Translations under genes and position numbers: made by a program | In this document: one piece after another, positions 1 to 11,800 of the stretch | Numbering within the stretch: the stretch's first letter is position 1 | How the letters are laid out: the number at the start of each line of letters is the position of its first letter | Assembly (NCBI GenBank): GCA_009602725.1 | Contig: WELB01000226.1 | Span: 143,181 to 181,688 of the forward strand | Length of the DNA: 38,508 bases | Direction of reading: 5' to 3' | DNA from: Spirogloea muscicola | Lineage: Eukaryota; Streptophyta; Zygnematophyceae; Spirogloeales; Spirogloeaceae | The notes under the pieces: generated by a model | What the model was told of the DNA's origin: nothing | What the model saw: only the letters and a program-made list of their open reading frames with translations | The model's database searches: none

Positions 1-1558
1 GAGGCCGGCGGGCGGCTGATCCTCAGCGAGCGCGCGGCGCTGTGGGCGCGGCGCCTGCGCGCCGTGCGCGAGGCCGACGTCTTCGACGGCCGCGTCAACG
101 CCGTCGCCGACTTCGGCGCCTTCGTCGACCTCCGCTTCCCCGACGGCTCCTTCCCGCTCTCCGGCCTCGTGCACGTGTCCGAGATCTCCTGGGACCCCGT
201 GCGCGACGCCCGCGACGTCCTGCGCCAGGGCCAGTCCGTCTCCGTCAAGGTCATCCAGGTCGACAGGTGCCGCCCGCCCGCCCACGTCCACCGCTTGCGG
301 CCGCGTCCCGGCTCGACCCTGAGTCCTCCATGGCGGCCTGCATTGCGCTGACGCGCTCGGTCACTGCCGCGCGGCAGGGAGAAGAACCGCCTGGCGCTGT
401 CGATCAAGCAGCTCCAGGCCGACCCCCTGCTGGAGACGCTGGACACGCTCATGCCCGTCGCCACCCTGGTGCGGCCCCGCACCGCCTCGCTATCCCCTAC
501 CTTCTGTGCCTGCGCAACATCCCAGACAGGCACGTCCGACAGTCATCTGCCTGCTGAGGCTTGCTTGGTGGCCGCCGCAATCGGGTCGGCGCAGGCGAAC
601 GTGACCTCGGAGCGGTCCAGGGAGGAAGCGCAGACGATCGGAGATGCAGAGCTGCTGCAGATACCGCTCCCGGGCCTGGACGCCATCTGCAAGGAGCTGC
701 TCAATGAGCCAGGGTGAGCTGCCGGCCGGCACGCTGCAAGCTGGCACGCGCTCCTCTTTGCATACTGCTCATGCAACGGACAGGGGAGGGAGTCTCACTT
801 GCTTGGCCAGGCCGTACGCTTGCAGCAAGTGCACGAATTGAGCCCATTCTGGTCATACCTCAACACCCGGTTACGTCCAGGTTTCACTGTCGTGGCCGTT
901 GCACTAGGCTGAGGAGCCTGTGCGTCTGTGCCGCAGGATCCTGTCTGTCGTTCAGGGCCGCCAAGCCTTGGAGCAGCGGGTCGTCTCTCAGGACCTGGAG
1001 TTGTGGCTATCCAATGTACGCTCTGCGCTGTCCATGTTGAGGCGGCATGCTGACTGAGCTCAATGTGATGCAGTGAGCTTACCGTGATTGCTAGAGATGC
1101 ACACCATCTCCCTCTGGAGGGCGGTAGGCTTGCTCTGGATACTTGTGATACACTGCGGTCCCTCAATGTGCGCGGCTTGAGCAAGCATGACAGATGACTC
1201 GGTTGTGATGCACAGGCGCCTGCGGAGGATGGTCGCTACACTCTCTTAGCAAGGGCAGGTCGCCAGGTAAGAGGAGCTTGCTGCCTCTTGTTTGTGTGTA
1301 TCTGCATCCGAGTAGAATGATGACAGGCCGTCAACACCTCACGCTGACGTGCCAGCGGAAGCTTCGCTGGCACAGCATGCTTGTGCATGAACTCTAGAAC
1401 TTATCAACGTCAAAGCAGACCCACAAGCAGGCTAAAAGGACTCATGCTGGGCAAGACACTGCTTGCTGCCGCAGGTTCAAGAGGTCCAAGTGAGCACGAC
1501 GTTAGACAGGGAGGGCATGAAAGCAGCCGTGCAGAGAGTAACAATGAGGGTGCTCTAG
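1..1558 (+). CDS. RLSB: RLSB-like S1-domain RNA-binding protein (plastid), 3' part
   Basis: The 5' end lies outside the window. Six phase-consistent exons are visible: 1-266, 378-468, 595-713, 937-1015, 1216-1266 and 1475-1558 (stop TAG). The first exon carries an S1 fold (DFGAFVDL, GLVHVSEISW, then SVKVIQVDR), which binds single-stranded RNA. Downstream come LALSIKQLQADPLLETLD, IPLPGLDAICKELL, QRVVSQDLELWLSN, YTLLARAGRQ and a C-terminal VQEVQVSTTLDREGMK segment. From memory, this order matches the plant protein RLSB/PDE338, a nuclear-encoded plastid S1 protein reported to bind rbcL mRNA and support its accumulation or translation. The target RNA here is inferred from the family only. The transit peptide would lie upstream and is not seen. 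The gene converges on the trigger-factor-like gene. Other S1 plastid proteins share the fold, but the C-terminal segments are specific to this family. Confidence 0.87.
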
Positions 1559-1983
1559 CGGCTGTGCTTGTCCTGACGTGGCAATCTGCATGCCTTAGCT
1601 CTAGTATTATTGTGGACCTTCTGGCAGAGGCGTAGAGCCTTGTTGGAATTATGTTGCTTGCCCACTGCTTGGCAGACAATGGTACCTCCGCTGTTGACAG
1701 TCGTACAATGCAAACAGGGTTACTAGGCCGACTGCAAGCAACACTCTGGCAACAGCATTCGGCTCAACTTGTTACGACCTTTAACATGGTGTCTGGCTCC
1801 AGACGCATCCAGCAAGCTATGCTTGCGCCAGAAAGGGTTGGCGTACTTCTCAGCAGCAAGCAAGAATGTTGTCGTGACTTGCTCTCAGAAACGGAAAAAT
1901 GGGTAGATCGACTTTTAATGTGCATGTTCCTAAACAGTTCGTGACCCCAAGCATAACCTGCAACACATGGAGGACTTCTCACT
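1559..1983. other. Convergent 3' intergenic spacer
   Basis: This lies between the stops of two convergent genes and should hold both 3' UTRs. I see no convincing coding exon, RNA gene or clear polyadenylation signal. Confidence 0.6.
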
Positions 1984-4243
1984 CTACGCCTGAGGCAAGG
2001 CCTCAGCAGCTTCCTTTTCTTCAAGGACGATGGTTGCGTCAAAGCCAAACGCTTTCCCCGGCTCAAAAGCTCCTGTCAGCTCCTCTGCTGACTGCCTTGT
2101 CTTCACGTCCTTTTTGGCATTGATGCCCTCCTGCACATAAGGAAGTCATTCAAAGAGGCACTCAGCACCCAAGTTGGACTGGAACCCATGGCTCCTCACA
2201 CATGACATCTGCTGAGAGGAAGATAAGCTCATGCAGGACTCCCGACCAGACCAGCAGTCAACATCCTCTTGGGCCTGTGAGTTTGGGGGATAGGAAGTCT
2301 GCAAGCTACACAGCGACTTTTCTCAAGAAGTCATGCTTGTCACAGTCACCTTCTCAACATAGTCAGCTAGGCACGAGTTGATGATTCGATCAATCACAAA
2401 CGACCTCACCCGCTGCTCGCCAAGCATCTGTAGCAGGACAGCCTTTGGTACCTGCATTGTGTGGCATGCAGACATTCACTTGACAGGAACTGTGCCAGCA
2501 CAGGCAATGGGAGACTGCTGGGTTCCCTCTCTTGTCATGGCTATTTGTGTCTGTCTGTGAGAGTGTGGAGAAGCAGTTGGGCAGAGTATGATAGGTTGAA
2601 TGATTGCAGCTGATGCGAGAGGACCTCCTTGTAAAGTATTTGCAGCAGAGCTAGCTGGACAGACTTAAGATTGGGCAGGAATATGTGAGGAAGGATGCAT
2701 AGCGCCATTCACATTTGAAGTCTTCCCTGCATCAGACAAACAGGGCATCAAAGTTAACGTCAAGCCTGCTAATACTTGCTGTGTTACTGGCACAATTTGA
2801 TCACAAGGACTGTTTAAGTGCTTACGAGGCAGTGCAGCAGAAGTTGCTGTGCCAAGTAGATAGCTTTACTTTTGCATTCACTCCGACAATCAGACGCACG
2901 CAATGACTAGGGGCCACATGACCGGCAAGCCGACAAGGGAAGAGACCACGTTCTACAGGAGCCAAATGGCGCCAGATTGACTATCTCATGAAATCATCGC
3001 ACTCTGCTTGTCTGACTATTCAATAGGGACGTGTAATATAGCTCATGTCGTCAATATACCGCCCTTGGACTTCCTGAATCCTGGGACAGCCGGTGCTGAT
3101 TTGCCAAGCTCGACCAGTACATCATCAAAGATCTTCTGCGACTCCTTTGCAGAGATGTCGACCCTCACCTAGAGCAAATACATGCTAGCTGTCACAGCAA
3201 GAGCTGCGGCTGACTGACAGGACTGTGAGCCGCACATCACCATCACTAGCAGACGCTCTTGCAGAGTAATTAAGATGAGCAGGTGCTAGATTGCTGCAGT
3301 AAGTTGCCGTATGCAAGGGGCCAAGATGAGGTAAAGATTGGAACCTCTATCTTGTTGTTGGCAGCTGGCTTTGCTGTTATGATTGCTTCCCGAGGACCTG
3401 CTGCAAATAGATGACACGCGCCTTTTCCATGAATAAGCATAAGTCGAAGTACGACTGCATGCCGCTGCTAGCGGCGAATGACAGAAGGTGGCAGATGTGC
3501 AATAGTGCATGTCATCTGATGTCTGGGATCCCAGACTGGGTAGGCATTACCCACTGTAGCGCTTTCATATACATGGTCAGCAACAACAACAGATTGCAAC
3601 AGATTGTCTCTATGTGCCTCGAAGATCGTTAGTAAAGTTCTGAGCAGAACAGAACAGAACTGAACAGGAAATCAGGGAGGATGTCACTACCTCCAGAGCC
3701 TGCCAGGGAAAGGCACAGCAAGGCCTTCCTACGAGAACGGATGCGCGCCACTTGTGGAGTATTCACAGCCAATCCTAGTCGGCCGGGTCTACACACCAAT
3801 GTCAGTGTGCAAACAACCGGGCTTGTAAGCAGGCTGGTGGAGGTGATGCCTGATCCTCATTTCACATCGAGAATGCGGCACAGCTGAACAGCGAAGCTCG
3901 TTATAGCTGTCCAGAGCTACTGAGCTCCTATGGTCAGGAAGCATGAGAGCTGGACAACGCTCGTGATGCGAACCTGGTTGCAAGCCAGCTTGTTGTGATA
4001 CTCAGCCTCGATGGCGGGCATGCTGGGCGGCTGGAGGTCCTGCCAGAGGCGGCTGCACCGACCTGCTGCACAGCAACACGTCTCTTGGGGTGTCGCCACC
4101 AGCACAGCGGAAGTGCGACTTGCACCGAGGTGCATTGCAGGCCCGGCTTTGCGGCCTCAGAGGCGCGCACTGTCAGGCTCGCAGCTGACCTTGCCAGGGG
4201 CCGGTGTGACGCAGGGGCCGCCAGCCACGGCGGAGGACGCCAT
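1984..4243 (-). CDS. Plastid trigger-factor-like protein (trigger factor N-domain)
   Basis: Eight exons on the minus strand: 4243-4190, 4065-3974, 3788-3691, 3397 (or 3400)-3345, 3168-3060, 2726-2713, 2451-2350 and 2130-1984 (stop TAG). The product is about 222 residues. The first three exons give a Ser/Arg/Ala-rich leader starting MASSAVAGG, which looks like a plastid transit peptide. The rest is a trigger-factor ribosome-binding fold: VRVDISAKESQKIFDD, the loop PGFRKSKGGKTSN-VPK, then GEQRVRSFVIDRIINS and FEPGKAFGFDATIVLEE. The bacterial PPIase and C-terminal arms are absent. This is the size of the short plant trigger-factor-like protein (Arabidopsis At2g30695 type), so it is probably a family-typical stand-alone N-domain rather than a truncation. 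A role at plastid ribosomes or in plastid protein folding is inferred. Exon 4 has two possible acceptors 3 nt apart (CAGCAG). The 14-nt exon 2726-2713 is required by phase. Confidence 0.85.
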
Positions 4244-5481
4244 ACTCCCGCTCCGCCGCTCGGGCACCCGCGGCACGACCGATCAGAGCGCCGGCCCCGC
4301 GGCGTGTGCCTCTTCTCACGTCCTCTCCTCACGCATCTGTGCAGCCTCTGGCTACAGCCGCGGACCTGCTACCCGGAGACCAGTTTCTCTCACCTGCGGC
4401 TGCTCACTAGGCGAAACTGAGCACCCAGTGGCCACTTCAGTCTTAGCGTGCTTTTAGCGCTTGTCTGGCCCCTTCAAACTTTGTTCATCAATACTTGGGC
4501 TGGCCTCGCCCTCCACTGTAAGAAGAAAGGAGAAGGACGCTGGAAGAGCCTTCTTCTTTGCACGCCTGGCTGGAATGTGATGCACAGCGGCTGGCCACCA
4601 GGCCTCGCAGGTGATGCTGCGGGTGCCTGGTGTCCAGCTCCTTGCGGCGAGCTTTGCTCAAAACACAGGCCCTCCATCTTTTGACACACACAACTCCCCT
4701 TCAAAACTCGAGGGCACGACTAGCTGGCTGGAGTCGTGCGCTTACAATTCAGAAATGTCTGACACCAAAGTTGCGCTCGCGGGTTTTCATGAGAGGAGGG
4801 AAAAAGCGCTACCCACTTTCAGCAGTTATCGTTTGTGCCGAGGAGTGACATCAATGTACATCCTCGTCAGAAGAAGTGGCATTCCCGATGGGGGCAAGGG
4901 CTGTGAAAAGCCAGCCCGAGAAGAATTGACAAAGGATCATAGGATTCAAAGTCCAGCGCCACTTTTGCACCACAATGCATGCGAGTGCCTCTGTGCTCTG
5001 CCGTCCATGCCAGATCGTGGTAAGAGTTGTATTAACTTATATGTGACCTTGCCAAGGAATGTCACTGGCATTCACCTGTTCATCCCACTTGAGGTTGAGA
5101 GCAGGTCTACTATGCACTTCAAGTAGCTCCTACTTCTCACAAGGAATAGCTGCCTCTTGTGCCTTCGATGGGTTAGCATAAATCTGATGTTGGCATCTGC
5201 TGTTACAAGAGCAACATGCATGTCCTTCGAGGGGTTTATGTACTCAACTTCATGCTGGACCATCCTCAGCTAGAGGAAAGGCCTACAGAACATCAGGGCA
5301 TCCACAATGTACATGGTTCTGTGCCACTAGCTCCAAGTGCATATTCATGATAACCTCAAGGATAGTAAGCTAAGAGTGATTTCCACGGCTCCAAGCACCA
5401 CAGTGGAGTTACACGCAAAGCAACATATCGGGGTCCACTCCATGGCAAAAGTACACCAGATGACCCAGCATAGTTGCTATC
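4244..5481. other. Spacer between trigger-factor-like 5' end and ATG5 3' end
   Basis: About 1.2 kb between two minus-strand genes. It should hold the promoter and 5' UTR of the trigger-factor-like gene (GC-rich to about 4330) and the 3' UTR of ATG5. It also holds one copy of a short hairpin repeat (4898-4917). A minus-strand reading frame at 5263-5072 (MVQHEVEYINPSKDMH...) looks somewhat protein-like and has candidate donors, but I could not join it into a gene or match it to a family. Confidence 0.5.
4898..4917. repeat. Hairpin repeat, copy 1 (core only)
   Basis: The 20-bp core GGGCTGTGAAAAGCCAGCCC can fold into a short stem-loop. It differs by one base from the core at 36479-36498 and is related to 33999-34017. 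Flanking bases are not clearly shared with the other copies. Confidence 0.6.
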
Positions 5482-8292
5482 TCACCTCAGGAGTGACAAA
5501 TCAGCTGACAAAAAAATGCACATGTGGAGAAAACAATCGGCTGAGCTGAAGTTACTTGCCAGCCAACTCAATGGCACCTGCAGTGGCACGTCCAAGCCCT
5601 GAATTCTGACCTCAAAATGTGGCAAGGTTGGTGGTAAGTCAGGCATAAGCACAAACAAATCTGAAGCATCTGAGTGAGTGCCTGCGATATCAGCAACTTG
5701 GACATCCTCCGGACTCCCTCGCAAGCTATCAGCAGCTTCTGAAGGGGCTGCCTCTTCCTCGATTGCAGGGCTTGCTGGCACCGTTGCGGCATGGGAGCTG
5801 ACATCATCTGCCCTCTCCCTGTCAAAGTCAGGCTCAGCCTGCATGATCTGCTGGCTGCCAGTGCTTGAAGGCCCCCCTTCACTCATATCCATAGGGGCCG
5901 ACTCTGCACTTGGACCTCTTGCCTCCTGTGGGGCTGGCTTGTCTTCCTCGCTTGGTCTTTCTCTTGGCATGACAGAAGAGGATGGAACCTCTTGCAAGTG
6001 TGGGAACCCCGAACCCTCCTTGTCTGATGACTCCATGGACGTCTGAGCTGGAGCAACACCATCACTAGGTGAAGCTGCAGCAGAAGTGTCTCTTGCCCTC
6101 CCCTCATGCGCTGGGTCAGTGCAGGACTTCATACCCTTTGCTGCCTGCTGTGCTTGGAGACCTGAAGCATGACGTGGGAAGAATTGTGGAAGGAGTAACA
6201 GCACTGCTTCTTGCAGCGTGGTTTCTGAGGAGAATAAGAAGAGCACCTTGTCAGTGCAATCAGATCATCCAGATTCAGTTGTCAAAGTTGACAAACTGTA
6301 ACTGTGAAACAGGGATTGTGACCGTGGATATGACAGACTCTGTTAGTAAGTCACAAACTCTTCACTAGTAATCATTTCGTTTGCAATTGGCACACTATTC
6401 ATGAGAGTCAGCATCGTACCACAATTTGGAGTTACAGTCACACAGCGCGAAAAATAGAAGATATCATCCCACTGCTCAATAACTGCAAATTTTTCTTCAG
6501 TGGCAATGCTCTCTCCAGTAGACCTCACATACAAGCGAATGGGCACTCTTGCTGCTTTGCAATTGTTACTTGTCCCCACATCTGCAGGAGATAATGTGAC
6601 AACATCAGCTAAGCTGGATACCGAAGTTTAAGTACCTGCATATACATAGCCCTGGGAAATGTACATAGCTGCATTGCAACACGGGGATCATATTGCAGAC
6701 ATACTAAGACGACAATCCTAAGAAATGCTTGAGGGGCTGATAGCTAGCAGAAATACCTGTTATCTCTAAGTCATTGCTGCTGGCACGAGGACCTCCTCTC
6801 AATTTCAGAAGGATGCTATGGTACTGCCGATCCTCCGCTGTTGTGCGGCCAACAAGGAAAATGGAGAGACAATGTAAGGAGCACTGCGCCCTCGAATTTG
6901 TCCTACTTTTCATGAGTCCTGCTGCTGGTGCATGTACATCAATTCTGCTGGCCAGCAGCACCTCCCAGACATCCAAGAGTGAAAGTAGATGGAGTCAAGC
7001 AGGCACCAATGCAATGGCAATAATGAAGACATGCAAATGCAACACTGTTGAGGTGACCTTGAACAACGGAGCGCCACAGCTCTCTGTGGTCAGCTTCAGA
7101 GAGCCCCATGACTGGTCGTGCGTTTCCATGCATGATAAACCATGCCTGATTTTAAAGCATCGAGGAGGGTAGTCAGAAGCTACTAATGAAATGCCACTTG
7201 TACACTTGCTCGAAATCTTTCATAATCTGCCTCGTAGTCCGAAGTCAATGGCTTTCATTGACTAGTAGTTTGCAGAGTGTGTCATTTTTACACACTAATA
7301 CCTCTTTTAGAGCGTTCATATAACTCCACTTGATAACGTCCTCATCAGACCAATCCAGCAGTACGCTTGATGGATATGAGCGAAAGTGTACCTGCATACT
7401 AAAGAGACGGTCAGACCTAGTCAGCAGATAACGGTAGGGAAAGGTAATGTTGTGCTAAAGTATCAAGGTACAACACCTTATAGAAGTTGGAATGAGCTTC
7501 ACCAGACCCATAATAATCTCAGGATCAAGCATTTAGGCTTATATTTAACTCAAGCCTGAACACATCTGCAGGCATACGTGCACGCGGCATGGCTTACAAA
7601 AAGGATCACCGGAGTACGCAAGTATAAGATCAACGAAGTGCAGACTCACAGTGAGTGGCCAAGGCCCACTTGAAACCAAGACCAGCAGGTCGTATAGGAC
7701 ACCTGTTGGGATCTGCCTGTAGTATTGTGGAGGATAAATGACCGAGTCAGAAGTAGGGAACAGCAACATTCACTTACACAGAGCCAGGTCTTATGTTGCA
7801 CAGCAGCCAGTCATCGTGTCCTCTATGAACAAACGGTGCTCCTCGAGCAAATCAAACAGGAGCATCTTACCACTTCAAGGGCAGACCCTGATAGTCCAGC
7901 CACACTGTATCTTGCCCAGGCGGAAGTGCCACCTGAAAGTGCTGCCTCAGGGGCTGTGCCAGGAGAGGAAGGTATCCGATGCGAGGGGCCATGAGCTGGA
8001 GAGCTGCCAAGAAGGCTTGATCAGCAGACAAGTATAAGCAGCCCTGTGCGACCTCTGAGCTGTGCTGCTGCTACTTTCCATGAGCGATAAAACACATGCT
8101 GTTGACGATGATGACTGCTCAGACCTAAGCTTGGCATACACAGGTCCACTCCTGACGGGTTCTCTGCGTGGATGCCAAGGAGCCCCTTACAAAGAGAGGC
8201 GGCGGTGCCGTGAGCGTCGTGACCTCGTTGTGAGCGAGCTCGACGCGCAGCGGGATGGCTCCCCGCCAGACGTCGCGCCGAAGGTTGTCCAT
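5482..8292 (-). CDS. ATG5: Autophagy protein ATG5
   Basis: Eight phase-consistent exons: 8292-8191, 7995-7871, 7716-7650, 7391-7302, 7145-7058, 6837-6757, 6581-6420 and 6224-5482. They encode about 485 residues starting MDNLRRDVWRGAIPLRVEL. Family landmarks in order are APRIGYLPLL, DTVWLDYQGLPLKW, IPTGVLYDLL, PWPLTVHFRSYPS, DWSDEDVIKWSYMNALKEAW, RVPIRLYVRS, EQWDDIFYFSR, ETTLQEAVLLLLPQFF and FEVRIQGLDVPLQVPLSWL. ATG5 is joined to ATG12 through a lysine. The aligned residue (in NALKEAW, about Lys127) is present. With ATG16, the conjugate promotes ATG8 lipidation on the phagophore. The last exon holds an unusually long Ser/Glu/Pro-rich insert (roughly residues 260-430) before the second ubiquitin-like fold. 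The stop TGA at 5484-5482 overlaps a donor-like CTGAG/gtgaga, so a further short exon is possible, though the length after LHMC already fits the family. Confidence 0.95.
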
Positions 8293-8848
8293 GTGGCGGG
8301 TGCTGGCGGTGTCCCTGGGCGCGCGCGGCCCCGCAGCCGCGAAACGGTCGTCGGGGCCCGCCCAAGGCGTGGCATCGACTCGATGTCAGGGACGCGGAGC
8401 TCCCGCCCCGGCGGCGCCTCCTGGCCCGCGGCCCCGGCGACTGCCACGCGGGCGACCACGCCGCGGGCCGAGGGCAACCACCAGGCGTCGCGCGGCGGCG
8501 CGCGCGCGGGGCTGGCGCCGGGCAAGGACTCGCGGCGCGGCGGGGGGCCGAGAAAGGCCCGGTCGTTACTCTAGCGGGGGAAAAGCCTCCGGCAGACGGC
8601 CAAGTGGCTGCCGCGGTAGCCACTTGGTGTGCCCAGTGCTCTGCGCCGTCTCTGCTGGGCTTCTCTCCCCCACTTGGCCCACCGTCTGTAGTGGCGCTCA
8701 GAAGGCGGCGCCGAGACGGGACGAGCGCCCGGTGGCTCCCGTCGGCGCGGTTGCGCGACGAGGGCCAGCACCTCCAACTGGCGCATGATTGCAATCGGTT
8801 CAACCCCCCCCCCCCCGCACCCGGCCAGCGCCCCGCCGCGCCGCCGCC
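8293..8848. promoter_or_regulatory. Divergent promoter and 5' UTR region between ATG5 (-) and ENO (+)
   Basis: This is 556 bp between the two start codons, very GC-rich, with a poly-C run just before the ENO start (about 8804-8817). The ENO start has a GCCGCCGCCATG context and the ATG5 start a CCACATGG context. No TATA box stands out. Long antisense reading frames cross it but look like by-products of GC content. Confidence 0.65.
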
Positions 8849-11800
8849 ATGTCGGGCGTGACCATCAAGGACGTGATCGCGCGGCAAATCTTCGACAGCC
8901 GCGGCAACCCCACTCTCGAGGTGCGCCGCGACGCGGTGCCGCGCCGTCCGCACCTGCGGCATGATTGCTGCCACCCCTAGCTCTATATCGTCAACATCAT
9001 CAGCTCCAGAGCAGGGTTGCTGGAGGCAGAGCATGCTCCTTGGTCACTGACCGTGAGCTATTGCTCCTTGCTGTCTATCCACAGGCGGATATCCACCTCT
9101 CAGATGGATCGTTCCACCGGGCAGCGGTGCCCAGCGGAGCTTCTACAGGTTCGGTTCGTCCTGGAGACAGAAGCGCGCACCCCGGGCCGAATGCTGCTAG
9201 CTGTCCGCTGGCTCGCTCCGTGCCGCCTCTCATGCCAACAGGGACCTCCTGCAGGCGTGTATGAGGCACTTGAGTTGCGGGACGGCGGCAAGGAGTACAT
9301 GGGAAAGGGAGTTCAAAAGGTGGAGCATTGCCTTCACGCATTGCCTTCAATTCAGCTACTTTTGTGCTGCAACTCTCGTGCTCCTTGCGCAGCATGCGCA
9401 GCACCAGCTTTGTCTGCCCTGAGACTTTATCTGGAAGTGTGAAAGGGACGTGTGCTATCAATGTGCAGGCAGTGGACAATGTCAACAAGATCATCGGCCC
9501 AGCCCTCATTGGCAAGGTGCACCTACCTATCTATGTCAGACAGAGCTGCGACATATTCTTGAGCTGCGCTCGTCTGACAGACGCCTGTCAACAATGTAGC
9601 GTGCACCTCATCTGTCTGCTTTTACCCCCAGTGTTATCCAGAAACTGCAGTCAGCTACCCTGCATTTCACTACTTTGGCTCCTCAACAATTGTGTCGTTT
9701 CCAAAATGTCGCCAGTATCCTTCCATACTGATGGCAAAGCACGGGTTCGCCTCTCACGAGCTAGTACACGGCTGGTAAATGCAGGATCCCACAGACCAGA
9801 CAGCCATTGACAATTTCATGGTCCACGAGCTGGACGGCACACAAAACGAATGGGGCTGGTGCAAGCAGAAGGTGCTAGCTCTCAATACATGCACTTGTCT
9901 GTGTTCAAAGCAAGCTTAATATACCCAGCGAGTGCCAAAAAAGTTTCGCTTCTGTGCCTACATTCTTTGGGCTATGGAAAGGACCAAGGGTTACCAGCTG
10001 ACTGATGAAAGAGCAGTTCAGTGGGTCCTTGTTGAGGCTGTCCTGAACTCTGCAACTCAACCACCCCCCTGTGAATTGGCAGGCTGAATAGAATGGTAGC
10101 AGACCTCCCTCCTTGTCCATGCAATGTCCCTAATTGTGACTGCATGTTGCCTGCTCCTCACAGCTGGGAGCCAATGCAATTCTTGCTGTCTCGTTGTCCG
10201 TCTGCAAAGCTGGAGCTGCTGTCAAGGAAATTCCCCTGTACAAGGTATGTGATTAGCTGTTGAAGCAAATAGCCGTGTGTTGATCAATATATTGCAGGCT
10301 GCCAAAAGCTCAGAGCATTTTGCTGATTAAATGTTGCATCAGCGTCTCAGACTGCGAATTTGAGTGGTCTTCTGTACCAGTGTAAGATAGTGGATAGCAT
10401 TCCACAAATGGGGCGCTGCATGAGAAAGCATGCAGTGCGTCAGTAACGCAAGTACGAAGCTACTGTCCTTTCTCTGGTTCCTGTTGCTGGAACTTGGTCC
10501 CGGGCTGAGGCTGGAGCCTACTCTCATAACAACAACTGATAACAATTGTCAACATCGTCTGGTGGATCTCAGCACATCTCCGAGCTTGCTGGCAACAGCA
10601 AGCTTGTACTCCCTGTTCCCGCATTCAACGTAATCAATGGCGGCTCCCATGCAGGAAACAAGCTTGCCATGCAGGTCAGGCTTGCTTCCAGCGCCCTCAC
10701 TTCGCCACAAGACCGCGAGCCATGTACTTAAGTAACTCTGAAGATGGTTCAGGCTGTTGAAGCAGGTCTTGCCTGCGGTGCTTGGCTTGTATGGCTCAGC
10801 TCTTGTGTCTACGCGCAGGAGTTTATGATCCTACCAATTGGAGCCTCCTCGTTCAAGGAGGCCATGAAAATGGGAACCGAAGTCTATCACAACCTCAAGG
10901 TACATTTGATGGTTTATCACAAACTTGCAAGAGTGGCTTGAAAGTTCTTCAGCGTGGAATGTGACGGAGCAAGGGGACACGTGCAAGATTTCACTTCTTT
11001 CTGTTTCTCTTGCAAAGTACAATATTAGTGTGCCATGAGATTATTGGCAGAAGCACTACCTCAAGAAGCATCCGACGAGCTGCACTCTTGAGGCATGACA
11101 GAGTACCTTGCAGCCGATGAGTGTCAATCTGCAATTTGGAGTGCTGCTTTGTGTTGCAGGCGGTCATCAAGAAGCAGTATGGGCAAGATGCAACAAATGT
11201 TGGAGATGAGGGTGGCTTTGCTCCCAACATTCAGGTAATCATGGCCTGTTCAGATTGAAGATAATGACCTGCTCATGACCCGCTAGTGAAGATATTTACC
11301 TTCACCTTACCACCTCCGCACCAGCTTCAGATTGGTATCATGTAACTATTGTGAGCACAGCCCTCAAAAGTCCACATTGGCATCATGTCAAGCTTCTTGT
11401 GTGCGTCCTTGTACCTTTTGATCCCAGGGCTGCAATTTGTGTTTGCCTTTGTTGCCCATTCTGGATCCTTGTCCTAATCGCTGAGAAATATTGTAATTGG
11501 CTTATGCAGGACAACAAGGAGGGCTTGGACCTTCTGCAGGCAGCCATTGCAAAGGCTGGCTACACTGGCAAGGTAACTGCAGTAGCTTACCTTGCAAATC
11601 TGGCCAATGTACTCCTTGTCAACAGCAGAGTGCGTCCCTGCACACGTTGCATCCATCCCCATGACAATTGCATATCAGGTGCAACTTGCAACCAGTGCTC
11701 ATAGCTTGGCACCAGCCAGTCGCAAAAGGCGGCTAAAAAAGCAGATGACAAGTGTTTGCAGGTCATGATAGGTATGGATGTTGCCGCATCAGAGTTTTAC

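Noticed and set aside
3645-3666. Short AGAAC repeats
   Set aside because: Only a few imperfect units inside an intron of the trigger-factor-like gene; no sign of function.
4611-5126. 171-residue plus-strand frame
   Set aside because: No domain, biased composition, no splice partners, and it overlaps a repeat copy.
7058-7145. Apparent loss of the ATG12-acceptor lysine in ATG5 (NARPVM where plants have a Lys)
   Set aside because: Realignment shows the acceptor lies upstream in NALKEAW at the end of exon 4, where the lysine is present.
8021-9034. 337-residue minus-strand frame over the ATG5/ENO promoter
   Set aside because: GC-rich by-product. The true ATG5 exons 1 and 2 lie in other frames with proper splice sites and clear homology.
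9862-9871. EWGWC insert in enolase as evidence of gene transfer
   Set aside because: It is the normal plant-type insert and the gene's introns and codon use match its neighbours.
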